A DNA stretch of 64,000 bases from Streptomyces sp. NBC_00670. Its GTDB lineage: Bacteria > Actinomycetota > Actinomycetes > Streptomycetales > Streptomycetaceae. Positions 52,805 to 63,213 of the stretch are shown one piece after another. Numbering within the stretch: the first letter of the stretch is position 1; every line of letters starts with the position of its first letter. Location of the stretch: assembly GCF_036226765.1 (NCBI RefSeq), contig NZ_CP109017.1:5209001-5273000 (forward strand), read 5' to 3'. The notes below the pieces were generated by a model, which searched no databases, was not told where the DNA came from, and saw only the letters and a list, made by a program, of their open reading frames with translations. Made by a program: the position numbers and the translations under genes.

Positions 52805-55477
52805 ATGGAACCGAGCGAGAGCGCCGCCCCGGACGCGCGGCCGCGCGTCCGCCGGATCTCCGGCGCCTGGCGCCGAGCCACCCGGACGGCGTCGCGCTCG
52901 CGCGACGCCGGGGCGATACGGGACCCGGGCGCCGTCAGCGCCCCGGACACCGCCGAGGACGCCGCTGCGGGCGCCCTGGGCGGGGCGGGCGCGCCGGGTG
53001 CTGCGGGTCGGACGGGCGCACCGGGCGTCGCGGGCGCGGCGGGTTTCTCGAGCGGGCCGGGTGCCGCCGGTGCGCCGGGCGCCGGAAGGGCTCCGGGTCT
53101 CCCGAGCAGGCCGGGCGCCGCGGGCATGCCGCGCGCCGCGGACGCCTCGGGGGCGGCGGGTCGGCCGGGTGCCGGGGGCGCATCGAGTGCCCCGGACGCG
53201 CGTGCGGTGTCCGGCACTCCGGGTGCTCCGGGTGTCGCCGGTGCTCAGGGGATCGCGCGTGCGCGGGGTGTCGCGGGCGGGGCCGGGGGTCCCGGTGCCT
53301 GGGGTGCTTCCGGGGGCGGGGCCGTGCCGGGGCAGGGCGGGTCCGGACTGGGCCGGATGGCGCGGTGGGGGCAGGGCGCGTCCGGGACCGGCGGGGCGGC
53401 CGGGCCGGGTGGCGCGCATCCGTTGGAGCGGGGGGAGCGAGGGCCCTCGTGGCCGTCGTTGCCGGGGGCCGTTGTCGGGGTCGCCGCCATCGTGCTCGGT
53501 GCCGGGTTCTACCGGGCGTTCGACGGGCATCACGCCCTCTTCCCGTCCGGCACCGTCGGCTGGTCGCTCGCGCTGCTGACCGGTGTCATCGTGGGCCATC
53601 TCGTGGCGCTCGGCCGCTCCCGCTGGTCCGGCGGCACCGGTTCCGGCGCCGCCCTCACCCTCGCCGTCCTGCTGCTCTACGGCTGGGTCGCCGCCGGCAT
53701 GATCAGCCTCACCACCGTCGTCCTGGTCGGCATCGCCCGGCCGGGCCGCTGGCGGCAGGGCGTCCTGCACGGCGCGGTGGACATCCTCGGCATCGGCACC
53801 GGCGCCCTGCTGCTGGCCGCCTGCGGCCGCGTCCCCTCCGTCGAACATCCCTGGAACCCCGGCACCTGGACGCTCGCCACCGCGCCCCAGGTCGCCCTGG
53901 TCGCCTGCTCCTACCTCGTCGTCACCCGCGCCCTGCTGTGGTTCCTGCACGGGCCGCGCGGCGGGCACCTGCCCACCGTCGCCCGCACCGCGCTGGTCAG
54001 ACAGGGGCTGCTCGCCGTCGCCCTGCTCGGCATCACCCCGCTGATCTGCGTCGTCGCCGAGGCCCGGCCGCTGCTGCTGCCGCTGTTCGCCATCCCTCTC
54101 ATCGCGCTCGACTCCACCCTGTGGATCGCCCGCGTCCGCGCCGAGGAACAACTGCGCGACCCGCTGACCGGACTGCCCAACCGCCAGTGGCTCCTGGAGC
54201 GCACCTGGAGCGCGCTCGACGACGCCGAACGCATCGGGGCGCGCTCCGCGCTCATGCTGATCGACCTCGACCGGTTCCGTTCCGTCAACGACACCCTCGG
54301 CCATCTCGCGGGCGACCGGCTGCTCCTCCAGATCGCCGAGCGGCTGCGCCTCGCGCTGCCCCGCGGCGCCGAGGCCGCACGGCTCGGCGGCGACGAGTTC
54401 GCCGTGTTACTGCCGGTCGCGGACTCCACGACGTCCGCCTCGCGCGTCGCCCGCAACCTCGTCGTCGCCCTCAGCTCCCCGCTCGACCTCGACGGACTCA
54501 CCCTCGTCCTGGAGGCCAGCGCCGGGCTCGCGGTCTTCCCCGACCACTCCACCGACGCCGAAGGGCTGCTGCGCCGCGCCGACGTGGCGATGTACCAGGC
54601 GAAACGTGACCGCACGGGCGTCGAGGTGTACGAGTCCAAGCGGGACTCCAACACCCCCGACCGGCTCGGCCTGCTGGGCGATCTGCGGCGCGCGCTCGAC
54701 GCGCACGAGGTGCAGCTGCACTACCAGCCCAAGGTCCGCTTCGACGGCGAGGTCGCCGGGCTGGAGGCGCTGGTGCGGTGGGTGCACCCCGAGCGCGGGA
54801 GGGTGCCGCCGGACGAGTTCATCGCCATCGCCGAGTCCTCCGGGCTGATGCCGCACCTGACCGAGTACGTCCTGGAGACCGCGCTCGAACAGGTGGCCGC
54901 GTGGCGGGGGCAGGGGCTGCTGGTGCCGGTCGCGGTGAACGTCTCGCCGCGTGACGTCCACACCCCCGGGTTCGCCGGGTCCGTCGCCGCGCGGCTGGCC
55001 CGGCACGGGGTGCCGGCGGGGGCGTTGCAGCTGGAGATCACCGAGCATGTGCTGCTCGAGGATCCGCAGCGGGCGGCGGACACGTTGGCGGCGCTGGCCG
55101 GGCACGGGGTGAAGATGTCGCTGGACGACTTCGGGACCGGGTACTCGTCGTTGGTGCATCTGCGGCGGCTGCCGGTGAGTGAGCTGAAGATCGACCGGTC
55201 GTTCGTGGCGCGGTTGGCTGTCGACACGGAGGATGCGGAGATCGTGCGGTGCACGATCGATCTCGCGCACTCGCTGGGGCTGCTGGTCGTCGCCGAGGGT
55301 GTCGAGGACGACGAGACGTGGGAGCGGTTGCGGGACCTGCGGTGTGACGCGGTGCAGGGGTGGTTGGTGTCGGCGGCGATGCCGGCGGAGGAGACGACGG
55401 CGTGGCTCCGGGCGCGGGGGGCTCCGCGGCGGGCTCCGGCCGCGCCGGCGCTCCCGGCTGCCGCCGGCGACGAATAG
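52805..55477 (+). CDS. rmdB: Membrane GGDEF-EAL cyclic-di-GMP enzyme, RmdB-like, with collagen-like N-terminus
   Basis: Predicted 890-residue protein. About residues 55-215 are Gly/Ala/Pro-rich with G-x-y periodicity (GAPGAAGRTGAPGVAGAAG). Six or more TM segments follow (about 218-435). A GGDEF domain has intact RLGGDEF (about 529), and an EAL domain (EALVRWVHPE, about 655) keeps the motifs LQLEITEHVLLED, LDDFGTGYSSL and VAEGVED. The symbol follows the position after ligA and the architecture of S. coelicolor SCO5495 (RmdB, a c-di-GMP phosphodiesterase), from memory. An in-frame TTA codon at 54407 would make translation depend on the bldA tRNA. GTG 52790 is an alternative start. Confidence 0.88.
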   Translation: MEPSESAAPDARPRVRRISGAWRRATRTASRSRDAGAIRDPGAVSAPDTAEDAAAGALGGAGAPGAAGRTGAPGVAGAAGFSSGPGAAGAPGAGRAPGLPSRPGAAGMPRAADASGAAGRPGAGGASSAPDARAVSGTPGAPGVAGAQGIARARGVAGGAGGPGAWGASGGGAVPGQGGSGLGRMARWGQGASGTGGAAGPGGAHPLERGERGPSWPSLPGAVVGVAAIVLGAGFYRAFDGHHALFPSGTVGWSLALLTGVIVGHLVALGRSRWSGGTGSGAALTLAVLLLYGWVAAGMISLTTVVLVGIARPGRWRQGVLHGAVDILGIGTGALLLAACGRVPSVEHPWNPGTWTLATAPQVALVACSYLVVTRALLWFLHGPRGGHLPTVARTALVRQGLLAVALLGITPLICVVAEARPLLLPLFAIPLIALDSTLWIARVRAEEQLRDPLTGLPNRQWLLERTWSALDDAERIGARSALMLIDLDRFRSVNDTLGHLAGDRLLLQIAERLRLALPRGAEAARLGGDEFAVLLPVADSTTSASRVARNLVVALSSPLDLDGLTLVLEASAGLAVFPDHSTDAEGLLRRADVAMYQAKRDRTGVEVYESKRDSNTPDRLGLLGDLRRALDAHEVQLHYQPKVRFDGEVAGLEALVRWVHPERGRVPPDEFIAIAESSGLMPHLTEYVLETALEQVAAWRGQGLLVPVAVNVSPRDVHTPGFAGSVAARLARHGVPAGALQLEITEHVLLEDPQRAADTLAALAGHGVKMSLDDFGTGYSSLVHLRRLPVSELKIDRSFVARLAVDTEDAEIVRCTIDLAHSLGLLVVAEGVEDDETWERLRDLRCDAVQGWLVSAAMPAEETTAWLRARGAPRRAPAAPALPAAAGDE

Positions 55478-55556
55478 CCTGCGGCTCGCTCGGGGGTGGG
55501 TGGGGGTTCGCCCGGGAGTTTTTTCGCCCCCGCCGCCCCTGCCCTTCCCATCCCTT

Positions 55557-55575
55557 CAAGGGGCTCCGCCCCTTG
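55557..55575. terminator. Hairpin after the rmdB-like gene
   Basis: CAAGGGGC and GCCCCTTG are perfect 8-bp arms around TCC. It belongs to the same repeat wording as 46517-46556 and probably terminates the upstream transcript. Confidence 0.6.
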
Positions 55576-55618
55576 GACCCCGGGGGGTGCGTTCTCGGCT
55601 GACCGCCGGTGGGGACTT

Positions 55619-55760
55619 CTCGCGCAGTTCCCCGCGCCCCTGAAGGGGCACGGTGACTGCTCGCGCACACCGCGGCGGAGCCGCGCAGACATGACAGCCC
55701 CGCGCCCTGAAAAGCAGGGGGCGCCCCGTTGCTTTTCAGGGGCGCGGGGAACTGCGCGAG
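55619..55760. repeat. Nested inverted repeat (25-bp outer arms, 12-bp inner arms)
   Basis: Outer arms 55619-55643 and 55736-55760 are exact 25-bp reverse complements containing the GCGCGGGGAACTGCGCGA wording common between Streptomyces genes. Inside, 55705-55716 (CCCTGAAAAGCA) pairs exactly with 55730-55741. Both outer arms are REP-like units; a mobile or recombination-derived origin is possible. Confidence 0.85.
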
Positions 55761-55904
55761 CAGCCACGAGCCCACCCGCAGCCGCCGAACGACCTGCACC
55801 TCCCGAGCTCTTCCGCGCCCCCGCAACAAACCGATGCACCCCCACCCCGCCCCGCCCCATAGGATTGGGGCCAAACCGCACGCACTCACTCAGAGGAACG
55901 CTGC

Positions 55905-56201
55905 ATGCCTGGCATCACGCGCGAGGAGGTCGCCCACCTCGCCCGGCTGGCGCGTCTGGAGCTGAAGCCCGAAGAGCTCGACCACTTCGCGGGACAGCTG
56001 GACGACATCATCGGCGCGGTCGCCCGCGTCGCCGAGGTCGCCGACCAAGACGTACCGCCGACCTCCCACCCGCTGCCGCTGACGAACGTCATGCGCGCGG
56101 ACGAGGTCCGTCCGTCGCTCACCCCCGAGCAGGCGCTCTCCGGCGCCCCGGCCCAGGAGCAGCAGCGTTTCAAGGTGCCGCAGATCCTGGGGGAGGAGTA
56201 A
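55905..56201 (+). CDS. gatC: Asp-tRNA(Asn)/Glu-tRNA(Gln) amidotransferase subunit C
   Basis: Predicted 98-residue GatC, which wraps the GatA/GatB interface. It starts ITREEVAHLARLARLEL and continues LDDIIGAVARVAEV; the Pro-rich PTSHPLPLTNVMRADEV segment is typical. ATG 55905 with AGAGGAA upstream. gatA begins 5 bp after its stop. Confidence 0.95.
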   Translation: MPGITREEVAHLARLARLELKPEELDHFAGQLDDIIGAVARVAEVADQDVPPTSHPLPLTNVMRADEVRPSLTPEQALSGAPAQEQQRFKVPQILGEE

Positions 56202-56206
56202 CCGCC

Positions 56207-57696
<1,490 letters not shown>

Positions 57697-57700
<4 letters not shown>

Positions 57701-57939
57701 GCAACGCACTGTCCAAGGCCAAGGGTTTCAAGAAGTCCCGGACCGGTCTGTACGTCTCGATGGCCACGTCGGCGTTCGGCGCCCTCGGTGCCTACAAGCA
57801 GATCAAGAAGGCCCGTGACGACCACGACACGCTGCGACTGATCGACGCCGTTGTGACCGGCGCCGCGGTCGTCACCAACCTCGCCATCCTCTACCGCGAG
57901 CTGAAGCGGCTGGGCGACGACGACGTCCTGCTGGGCTGA
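57697..57939 (+). CDS. 80-residue protein encoded between gatA and gatB
   Basis: Predicted small, basic protein: SNALSKAKGFKKSRTGLYVSM at the start, a mildly hydrophobic middle (GLYVSMATSAFGALGAY; VVTGAAVVTNLAILYREL) and an acidic end (GDDDVLLG). GTG 57697 overlaps the gatA stop by 4 bp and gatB starts 15 bp after its stop, so it is translationally coupled within the amidotransferase operon. I do not recognise the family. Membrane association or a structural role with GatCAB are possibilities. Confidence 0.8.
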
Positions 57940-57954
57940 GAGGGAAGTTTCACC

Positions 57955-59469
57955 GTGACCACCACGACCGACCTGGTGTCGTACGAGGACGCACTCGCGT
58001 CCTACGACCCCGTCATGGGCCTCGAGGTCCATGTCGAACTCGGCACCAAGACGAAGATGTTCTGCGGGTGCTCCACGGAGCTGGGCGCCGAGCCCAACTC
58101 GCAGACCTGCCCCACCTGCCTCGGCATGCCCGGCGCGCTCCCGGTCGTCAACGCGACCGGGGTCGAGTCGGCCATCCGGATCGGCCTCGCGCTCAACTGC
58201 GAGATCGCCGAGTGGTGCCGCTTCGCCCGGAAGAACTACTTCTATCCGGACATGCCGAAGAACTTCCAGACCTCCCAGTACGACGAGCCGATCGCCTTCG
58301 ACGGCTATCTCGACGTACAGCTGGAGGACGGCGAGGTCTTCCGGGTGCAGATCGAGCGCGCCCACATGGAGGAGGACACCGGCAAGTCGCTGCACGTCGG
58401 CGGTGCGACGGGCCGTATCCACGGCGCCTCGCACTCCTTGCTCGACTACAACCGGGCCGGCATCCCGCTCATCGAGATCGTCACCAAGCCGATCGAGGGC
58501 GCCGGCGAGCGGGCCCCCGAGGTCGCGCGGGCCTACGTCCGCGAGCTGCGCGAGGTCATCCGGGCGCTCGGCGTGTCCGACGCCCGCATGGAGATGGGCC
58601 AGATGCGCTGCGACGTCAACCTGTCGCTGCGCCCGCACGGCCGGGAGAAGTTCGGCACCCGCAGCGAGACGAAGAACGTCAACTCGCTGCGGTCCGTCGA
58701 GCGCGCCGCCCGCTTCGAGATCCAGCGGCACGCCGCCGTTCTCGACGCCGGCGGCACGATCATCCAGGAGACCCGGCACTTCCACGAGGACACGGGGTCC
58801 ACGACCTCCGGCCGCGTGAAGGAGGAGGCCGAGGACTACCGGTACTTCCCCGAGCCGGACCTCGTCCCGGTCGCCCCGTCCCGCGCGTGGGTCGAGGAGA
58901 TCCGGGGCTCGCTGCCCGAGCTGCCGCTGGTGCGCCGCAACCGGCTCCGCGAGGAGTGGGGCATCTCCGGCTTCGACATGCAGGCGATTCTCAACGCCGG
59001 CGCGCTGGAGCCGATCGTCGCCACGATCGACGCCGGCGCGGACGCCGCCTCCGCCCGCAAGTGGTGGATGGGCGAGCTGGCCCGCAGCGCCAACGAGTCC
59101 CAGAAGGCGCTGGACGAGCTGGCGATCACGCCGGAGCAGGTCGCGCGGGTCACCGAGCTGGTGACCAAGGGCGACCTGAACGACAAGCTGGCCCGTCAGG
59201 TCATCGAGGGCGTGCTGGCCGGCGAGGGCACGCCGGACGAGGTCGTCGACAAGCGGGGTCTGAAGGTCGTCTCCGACGAGGGTGCCCTCGGCACCGCCGT
59301 CGACGAGGCGATCGCCGGCAACCCCGGCGTCGCGGACAAGATCCGCGGCGGCAAGGTGGCCGCGGCCGGCGCGCTGGTCGGCGCCGTCATGAAGGCCACG
59401 CGCGGCCAGGCCGACGCCGCCCGCGTCAAGGAGCTCATCCTTGAGAAGCTGGGCGTCACCGAGGGCTGA
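57955..59469 (+). CDS. gatB: Asp-tRNA(Asn)/Glu-tRNA(Gln) amidotransferase subunit B
   Basis: Predicted 504-residue subunit that phosphorylates and amidates misacylated tRNA. GatB cradle signatures GLEVHVELGTKTKMFCGCS, CPTCLGMPGALPV, ARKNYFYPDMPKNFQ and DVNLSLRP are present, with a C-terminal YqeY-like tail domain (GKVAAAGALVGAVMKATRGQADAARV). GTG 57955 follows GAGAGGGA. A hairpin terminator follows. Confidence 0.98.
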   Translation: MTTTTDLVSYEDALASYDPVMGLEVHVELGTKTKMFCGCSTELGAEPNSQTCPTCLGMPGALPVVNATGVESAIRIGLALNCEIAEWCRFARKNYFYPDMPKNFQTSQYDEPIAFDGYLDVQLEDGEVFRVQIERAHMEEDTGKSLHVGGATGRIHGASHSLLDYNRAGIPLIEIVTKPIEGAGERAPEVARAYVRELREVIRALGVSDARMEMGQMRCDVNLSLRPHGREKFGTRSETKNVNSLRSVERAARFEIQRHAAVLDAGGTIIQETRHFHEDTGSTTSGRVKEEAEDYRYFPEPDLVPVAPSRAWVEEIRGSLPELPLVRRNRLREEWGISGFDMQAILNAGALEPIVATIDAGADAASARKWWMGELARSANESQKALDELAITPEQVARVTELVTKGDLNDKLARQVIEGVLAGEGTPDEVVDKRGLKVVSDEGALGTAVDEAIAGNPGVADKIRGGKVAAAGALVGAVMKATRGQADAARVKELILEKLGVTEG

Positions 59470-59492
59470 GCGGGGCGTATCCGTACGTCAGT

Positions 59493-59526
59493 GAAGGGGG
59501 TGCACCGAGTCCGGTGCGCCCCCTTC
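59493..59526 (+). terminator. Terminator after gatB
   Basis: GAAGGGGGTGCACCG (59493-59507) pairs with CGGTGCGCCCCCTTC (59512-59526), with one G-U pair and a 4-nt loop. It begins 24 bp after the gatB stop. Confidence 0.8.
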
Positions 59527-59636
59527 CGGCATCCGGAGGTCCGGACGGACGGCGCCGGTGCGTGCCCTGCGAGTCGTTCCGTATTCCTGTGAGGAACGCC
59601 ACGATCACGACAAACGATCATTTCCTCCTGCAACAG

Positions 59637-59653
59637 TGAACGAGCAGTGTTCA
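59637..59653. promoter_or_regulatory. Candidate operator upstream of the MMPL gene
   Basis: TGAAC-N7-GTTCA is an inverted repeat about 80 bp before the MMPL start in a lower-GC stretch. A TetR-like repressor site would fit an exporter promoter, but no such regulator is adjacent. Confidence 0.35.
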
Positions 59654-59731
59654 AGCGTTCTTTGCGGGCCGTTCGTTTTATTCCCGGCTGACTTCGGGCA
59701 AAGATCCACAATTCCCCCAGGGGGTACGTCC

Positions 59732-61990
59732 GTGGCAGCCCTCGCACGCTGGTGTGTCCGGCGGCGCCTCGCCGCCGTTCTGCTGTGGTTGACCGCGTTC
59801 GCGGGCGTCTTCACCGCCGCGACCGTCGCGGGAACCGCCTACTCCAACGACTACGGAGTCTCCGGCACCGAGTCCAGCCAGGCCGGCCGGCTGCTCCACG
59901 AGGGCTTCCCCGGCACCGACGGCGACGGCGACACCGTCGTGTGGCACACCACCGGCACCACCGTGCGCGCCGCCGACGTCGAACAGACGATGACCCGCAC
60001 CCTGGACCGGCTCGCCGACCTCCCCGGCATCGCCTCCGTGACCGGCCCCTACGAGGACGGCCGGAACGCGCAGATCAGCCACGACGGCCACACCGCCTAC
60101 GCCACCGTCACCTTCGAGGACCCCTCGCAGGACATCACCGAGGGCCAGGCACGGGCCGTCGTCGACACCGCGAAGTCCGCCGAGACCGACGGACTCCAGG
60201 TCGAACTGGGCGGCAGCGCCGTCACGCTCACCGAGTCCGCCGGCGGGCACCTCGCCGAGATCGTCGGCGTGCTCGTCGCCGCCGCGGTGCTGCTCGTCGC
60301 GTTCGGCTCGCCCGCCGCCGCACTGCTCCCCATCGCCACCGCGCTGGTCGGCGTCGGCACCGCCTACGCCGGCATCGGGCTGCTCGGCCACGCCATGACC
60401 GTCGCCGACTTCGCCCCCATGCTCGGCATGCTGATCGGCCTCGGCGTCGGCATCGACTACGCGCTGTTCCTCGTCACCCGGCACCGCAGGGGCCTCAAAC
60501 GCGGGCTGTCCGTGGCCGACGCGGCCCAGGAGGCCGTCGCCACCACCGGACGCGCGGTGGTGTTCGCGGGCGCGACCGTGTGCATCGCGCTGCTCGGCAT
60601 GCTCATCCTCCGGTTGGGCTTCCTCAACGGCGTCGCGATCGCCGCCGCGCTGACCGTCGTGCTCACCGTCGCCGCCTCCGTGACCCTGCTGCCCGCCCTG
60701 CTGTCGTACACCGGCATGCGGGCGCTCAGCCGCCGCGAACGCCGGCACCTGGCCGAACACGGGCCCGAACCGGAGGTGCCCACCGGGTTCGCCGCCCGCT
60801 GGTCCGCCTTCGTCGAACGCCACCCCAGGCTCCTCGGCGCCCTCGCACTCGTCGTCATGGCCGTCCTCGCCCTGCCCACCCTCTCGCTGCGCCTCGGCAC
60901 CTCCGACGCCGGCAGCGATCCGAAGGAGACGACCACCCGGCAGGCGTACGACCTCCTCGCCGACGGCTTCGGCCCCGGCGTCAATGGCCCGCTCACCCTC
61001 GTCACCCACGTCGACGACGCCGAGGACCGGCTGATTCTGGACAACCTCGCCGCCACCCTGCGCACCACCCCCGACGTCGCCTCGGTCTCCCCGGCCACCT
61101 ACAACCCCGGAGGGAACACCGCCTACCTCACCGTGGTCCCGGAGTCCGCCCCGCAGTCGCAGCGCACCAGCGACCTCGTGGACCGGCTGCGCACCGAGGT
61201 GCTGCCCCGCGCCGAGTCCGGCACCGGGCTCGACGTGAAGGTCGGCGGGGTCACCGCCGGGTACGACGACTTCGCGAGCGTCATCGTCGGCAAACTCCCG
61301 CTCTTCGTCGGCGTGGTGATCGGCCTGGGCTGCGTCCTGCTGCTGCTCGCCTTCCGGTCCCTGGCCATCCCGCTCAAGGCCGCCGCGATGAACGTCGCCG
61401 CCGTCGCCGCCGCGTTCGGCGTCGTCGTCGCCGTCTTCCAGTGGGGCTGGGGCAGCGAACTCCTCGGCCTCGGCCGGGCCGGGCCCATCGAGCCCTTCCT
61501 GCCCGTGATCATGGTCTCGGTGCTGTTCGGGCTCTCCATGGACTACCAGGTCTTTCTGGTCAGCCGGATGTACGAGGAGTGGCTGGAAACCGGCGACAAC
61601 CGGCGCGCGGTACGCGTCGGCCTCGCCGAGACCGGCCGCGTCATCAACTCCGCCGCGGTCATCATGATCTCCGTCTTCCTCGCCTTCGTCCTCAGCGGCG
61701 ACCGGACGATCGCCATGTTCGGCATCGCGCTCGCCGCCGCCGTCGCCCTCGACGCGTTCGTGCTGCGCACGCTGCTCGTGCCCGCCCTGATGCATCTGCT
61801 CGGCAGCGCCAACTGGTGGCTGCCGCGCGGCCTCGACGCCCGCCTGCCCCGCCTCAGCATCGAGCCGCCTCAGTGCCGTGCGACACTGCCCGCGGTCCCC
61901 GGGCACGGCACGGACGACGCCGCGCTCGCGGAGGAAGTGGACGCACTGGTGAAGGAGCGGCAGGACGATGTACGCGACATCCCTGGGTGA
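59732..61990 (+). CDS. MMPL-family (RND-type) transporter
   Basis: Predicted 752-residue transporter with the two-fold RND layout. TM1 is LAAVLLWLTAFAGVFTAATVA, followed by a periplasmic porter domain. The five-helix bundle has GVGIDYALFLVTRHR in the first half and FGLSMDYQVFLVSRMYEEW in the second, the proton-relay Asp-Tyr pairs of MMPL proteins. GTG 59732 is the best start; the upstream frame is untranslated-like. The last 23 bp overlap the GNAT gene. Substrate likely a lipid or secondary metabolite; unknown. Confidence 0.93.
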   Translation: MAALARWCVRRRLAAVLLWLTAFAGVFTAATVAGTAYSNDYGVSGTESSQAGRLLHEGFPGTDGDGDTVVWHTTGTTVRAADVEQTMTRTLDRLADLPGIASVTGPYEDGRNAQISHDGHTAYATVTFEDPSQDITEGQARAVVDTAKSAETDGLQVELGGSAVTLTESAGGHLAEIVGVLVAAAVLLVAFGSPAAALLPIATALVGVGTAYAGIGLLGHAMTVADFAPMLGMLIGLGVGIDYALFLVTRHRRGLKRGLSVADAAQEAVATTGRAVVFAGATVCIALLGMLILRLGFLNGVAIAAALTVVLTVAASVTLLPALLSYTGMRALSRRERRHLAEHGPEPEVPTGFAARWSAFVERHPRLLGALALVVMAVLALPTLSLRLGTSDAGSDPKETTTRQAYDLLADGFGPGVNGPLTLVTHVDDAEDRLILDNLAATLRTTPDVASVSPATYNPGGNTAYLTVVPESAPQSQRTSDLVDRLRTEVLPRAESGTGLDVKVGGVTAGYDDFASVIVGKLPLFVGVVIGLGCVLLLLAFRSLAIPLKAAAMNVAAVAAAFGVVVAVFQWGWGSELLGLGRAGPIEPFLPVIMVSVLFGLSMDYQVFLVSRMYEEWLETGDNRRAVRVGLAETGRVINSAAVIMISVFLAFVLSGDRTIAMFGIALAAAVALDAFVLRTLLVPALMHLLGSANWWLPRGLDARLPRLSIEPPQCRATLPAVPGHGTDDAALAEEVDALVKERQDDVRDIPG

Positions 61991-62555
61991 CGACGGGGCC
62001 GAACTGCGCCCCCTGGAGCCGTGGCACGCCGAGGAGTTCCTCGCCCACCTCGACCGCGGGCGCGAGTTCATCGGTCAGCACATCCCCTTCGGCGAGCAGC
62101 AGACGGACGTCGGCTCCGCGCGGGAGCTGCTGACGATGTACGCCCACCGGCGCGCCGACGACGCCGGCAGCCTGCACGGCATCTGGCTGGACGGGAAGCT
62201 GGTGGGCGGTGTGCTGTTCCGCACCTTCGACGCGGCCCAGGGCACCGCCGAGGTCGGCTGCTGGCTGGAGCCGGCGGTGGTGGGGCGGGGTCTGGTCACC
62301 CGGGCCGTGCGCGTGCTCCTCGACTGGGCGTTTGACGCGCGCGGCATCCACCGTGTGGAGTGGCGGGCGTCGTCCGCCAACACACCCAGCATCAACGTGG
62401 CGCGACGGCTGGGCATGCGCCGGGACGGCGTACTGCGCGAGAACAACCTGTACCGGGGCGCCCGGCAGGACCTCGAGGTGTGGTCCCTGCTCGCCCCCGA
62501 ATGGCGGGAGGCCCGCGCGGCCGGCGCCGCCGCAGACCATGGGGACCCCCGTTAA
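61968..62555 (+). CDS. GNAT acetyltransferase, RimJ/RimL-like
   Basis: Predicted 195-residue N-acetyltransferase. LRPLEPWHAEEFLAHLDRGREFI opens the RimJ/RimL-type fold; VGCWLEPAVVGRGLVTRAVRVLLDWAF is the acetyl-CoA pyrophosphate loop; VEWRASSANTPSINVARRLGMRRDGVLREN is motif B. It overlaps the MMPL gene end in another frame, so the two are co-transcribed. It may acetylate a ribosomal protein or a small amine; unproven. Confidence 0.9.
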   Translation: MYATSLGDDGAELRPLEPWHAEEFLAHLDRGREFIGQHIPFGEQQTDVGSARELLTMYAHRRADDAGSLHGIWLDGKLVGGVLFRTFDAAQGTAEVGCWLEPAVVGRGLVTRAVRVLLDWAFDARGIHRVEWRASSANTPSINVARRLGMRRDGVLRENNLYRGARQDLEVWSLLAPEWREARAAGAAADHGDPR

Positions 62556-62591
62556 GGGACCTCTCAGAGAGCGTACGTACGGTGCGGAGTT

Positions 62592-63185
62592 ATGGGATCC
62601 AAGACAGTTGACGAGGCCGGGGCGACCGTGACCGGCGCCGAGGCGAAGACCGGGGCCGAGGCGGCGGACACGACGGCGCCGGCCGAGGCGACCCCGCCGG
62701 CCGCGGAGCCGGAGCAGACGGCCGCCACGGAGCCCGAAGCGGGCACCGCGGAGGAGGACGCGACGGACGGCGACCCGAAGGAAGCCGGCCCCTCCGGGGT
62801 CGGCCAGGGCGCCGGCGCGATCGTCTCCGCGGCGCTCGGTGTGGTCTCGCTCACCGGCAGCTGGGCCGGCACGGTGGCCTCCGCCCGCGAGACGCTCGTC
62901 GGGCAGCTCCAGACCTCGTCCTCGGCGAGCGTCGGCACGCAGATCAAGGAGGTCTACGGCGACGCCTGGCACGCCACCGCGCTGTGGGGCGGCCTCTTCG
63001 CCCTCCTCGCGCTGGTCGTCGGCGTCGTCGTCCTCGCCCGCCCCGCCTTCGGCGCCCCGGGCCGCCCGCAGGCCCCCTGGATCAAGTCGGTCGCCTGGGG
63101 CGGCGTCGCCCTGGGCGTCCTCGGCCTGCTCCTCGCGGTGGCGAAGTACACGGACATCATCCTCGGCCTGCCGTCGACGAGCTGA
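62592..63185 (+). CDS. Membrane protein with acidic Ala-rich N-terminus
   Basis: Predicted 197-residue protein. About 65 residues are low-complexity Ala/Glu/Thr (EAADTTAPAEATPPAAEPEQ), then three hydrophobic segments (GAGAIVSAALGVVSLTGSWAG; LWGGLFALLALVVGVVVLARP; VAWGGVALGVLGLLLAVAKY). ATG 62592. No family name; resembles small actinobacterial membrane proteins of unknown role. Confidence 0.75.
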   Translation: MGSKTVDEAGATVTGAEAKTGAEAADTTAPAEATPPAAEPEQTAATEPEAGTAEEDATDGDPKEAGPSGVGQGAGAIVSAALGVVSLTGSWAGTVASARETLVGQLQTSSSASVGTQIKEVYGDAWHATALWGGLFALLALVVGVVVLARPAFGAPGRPQAPWIKSVAWGGVALGVLGLLLAVAKYTDIILGLPSTS

Positions 63186-63213
63186 GCGGAACGGGGACCG
63201 CCCTGGCGACGCC

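Larger units (their letters stand above)
55478..55904. other. Repeat-rich intergenic region before gatC
   Basis: 427 bp with no gene. It carries a T-run with downstream hairpin (55558-55574), a 25-bp inverted repeat enclosing a second hairpin (55619-55760), and the gatC promoter in the last 100 bp. Confidence 0.6.
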
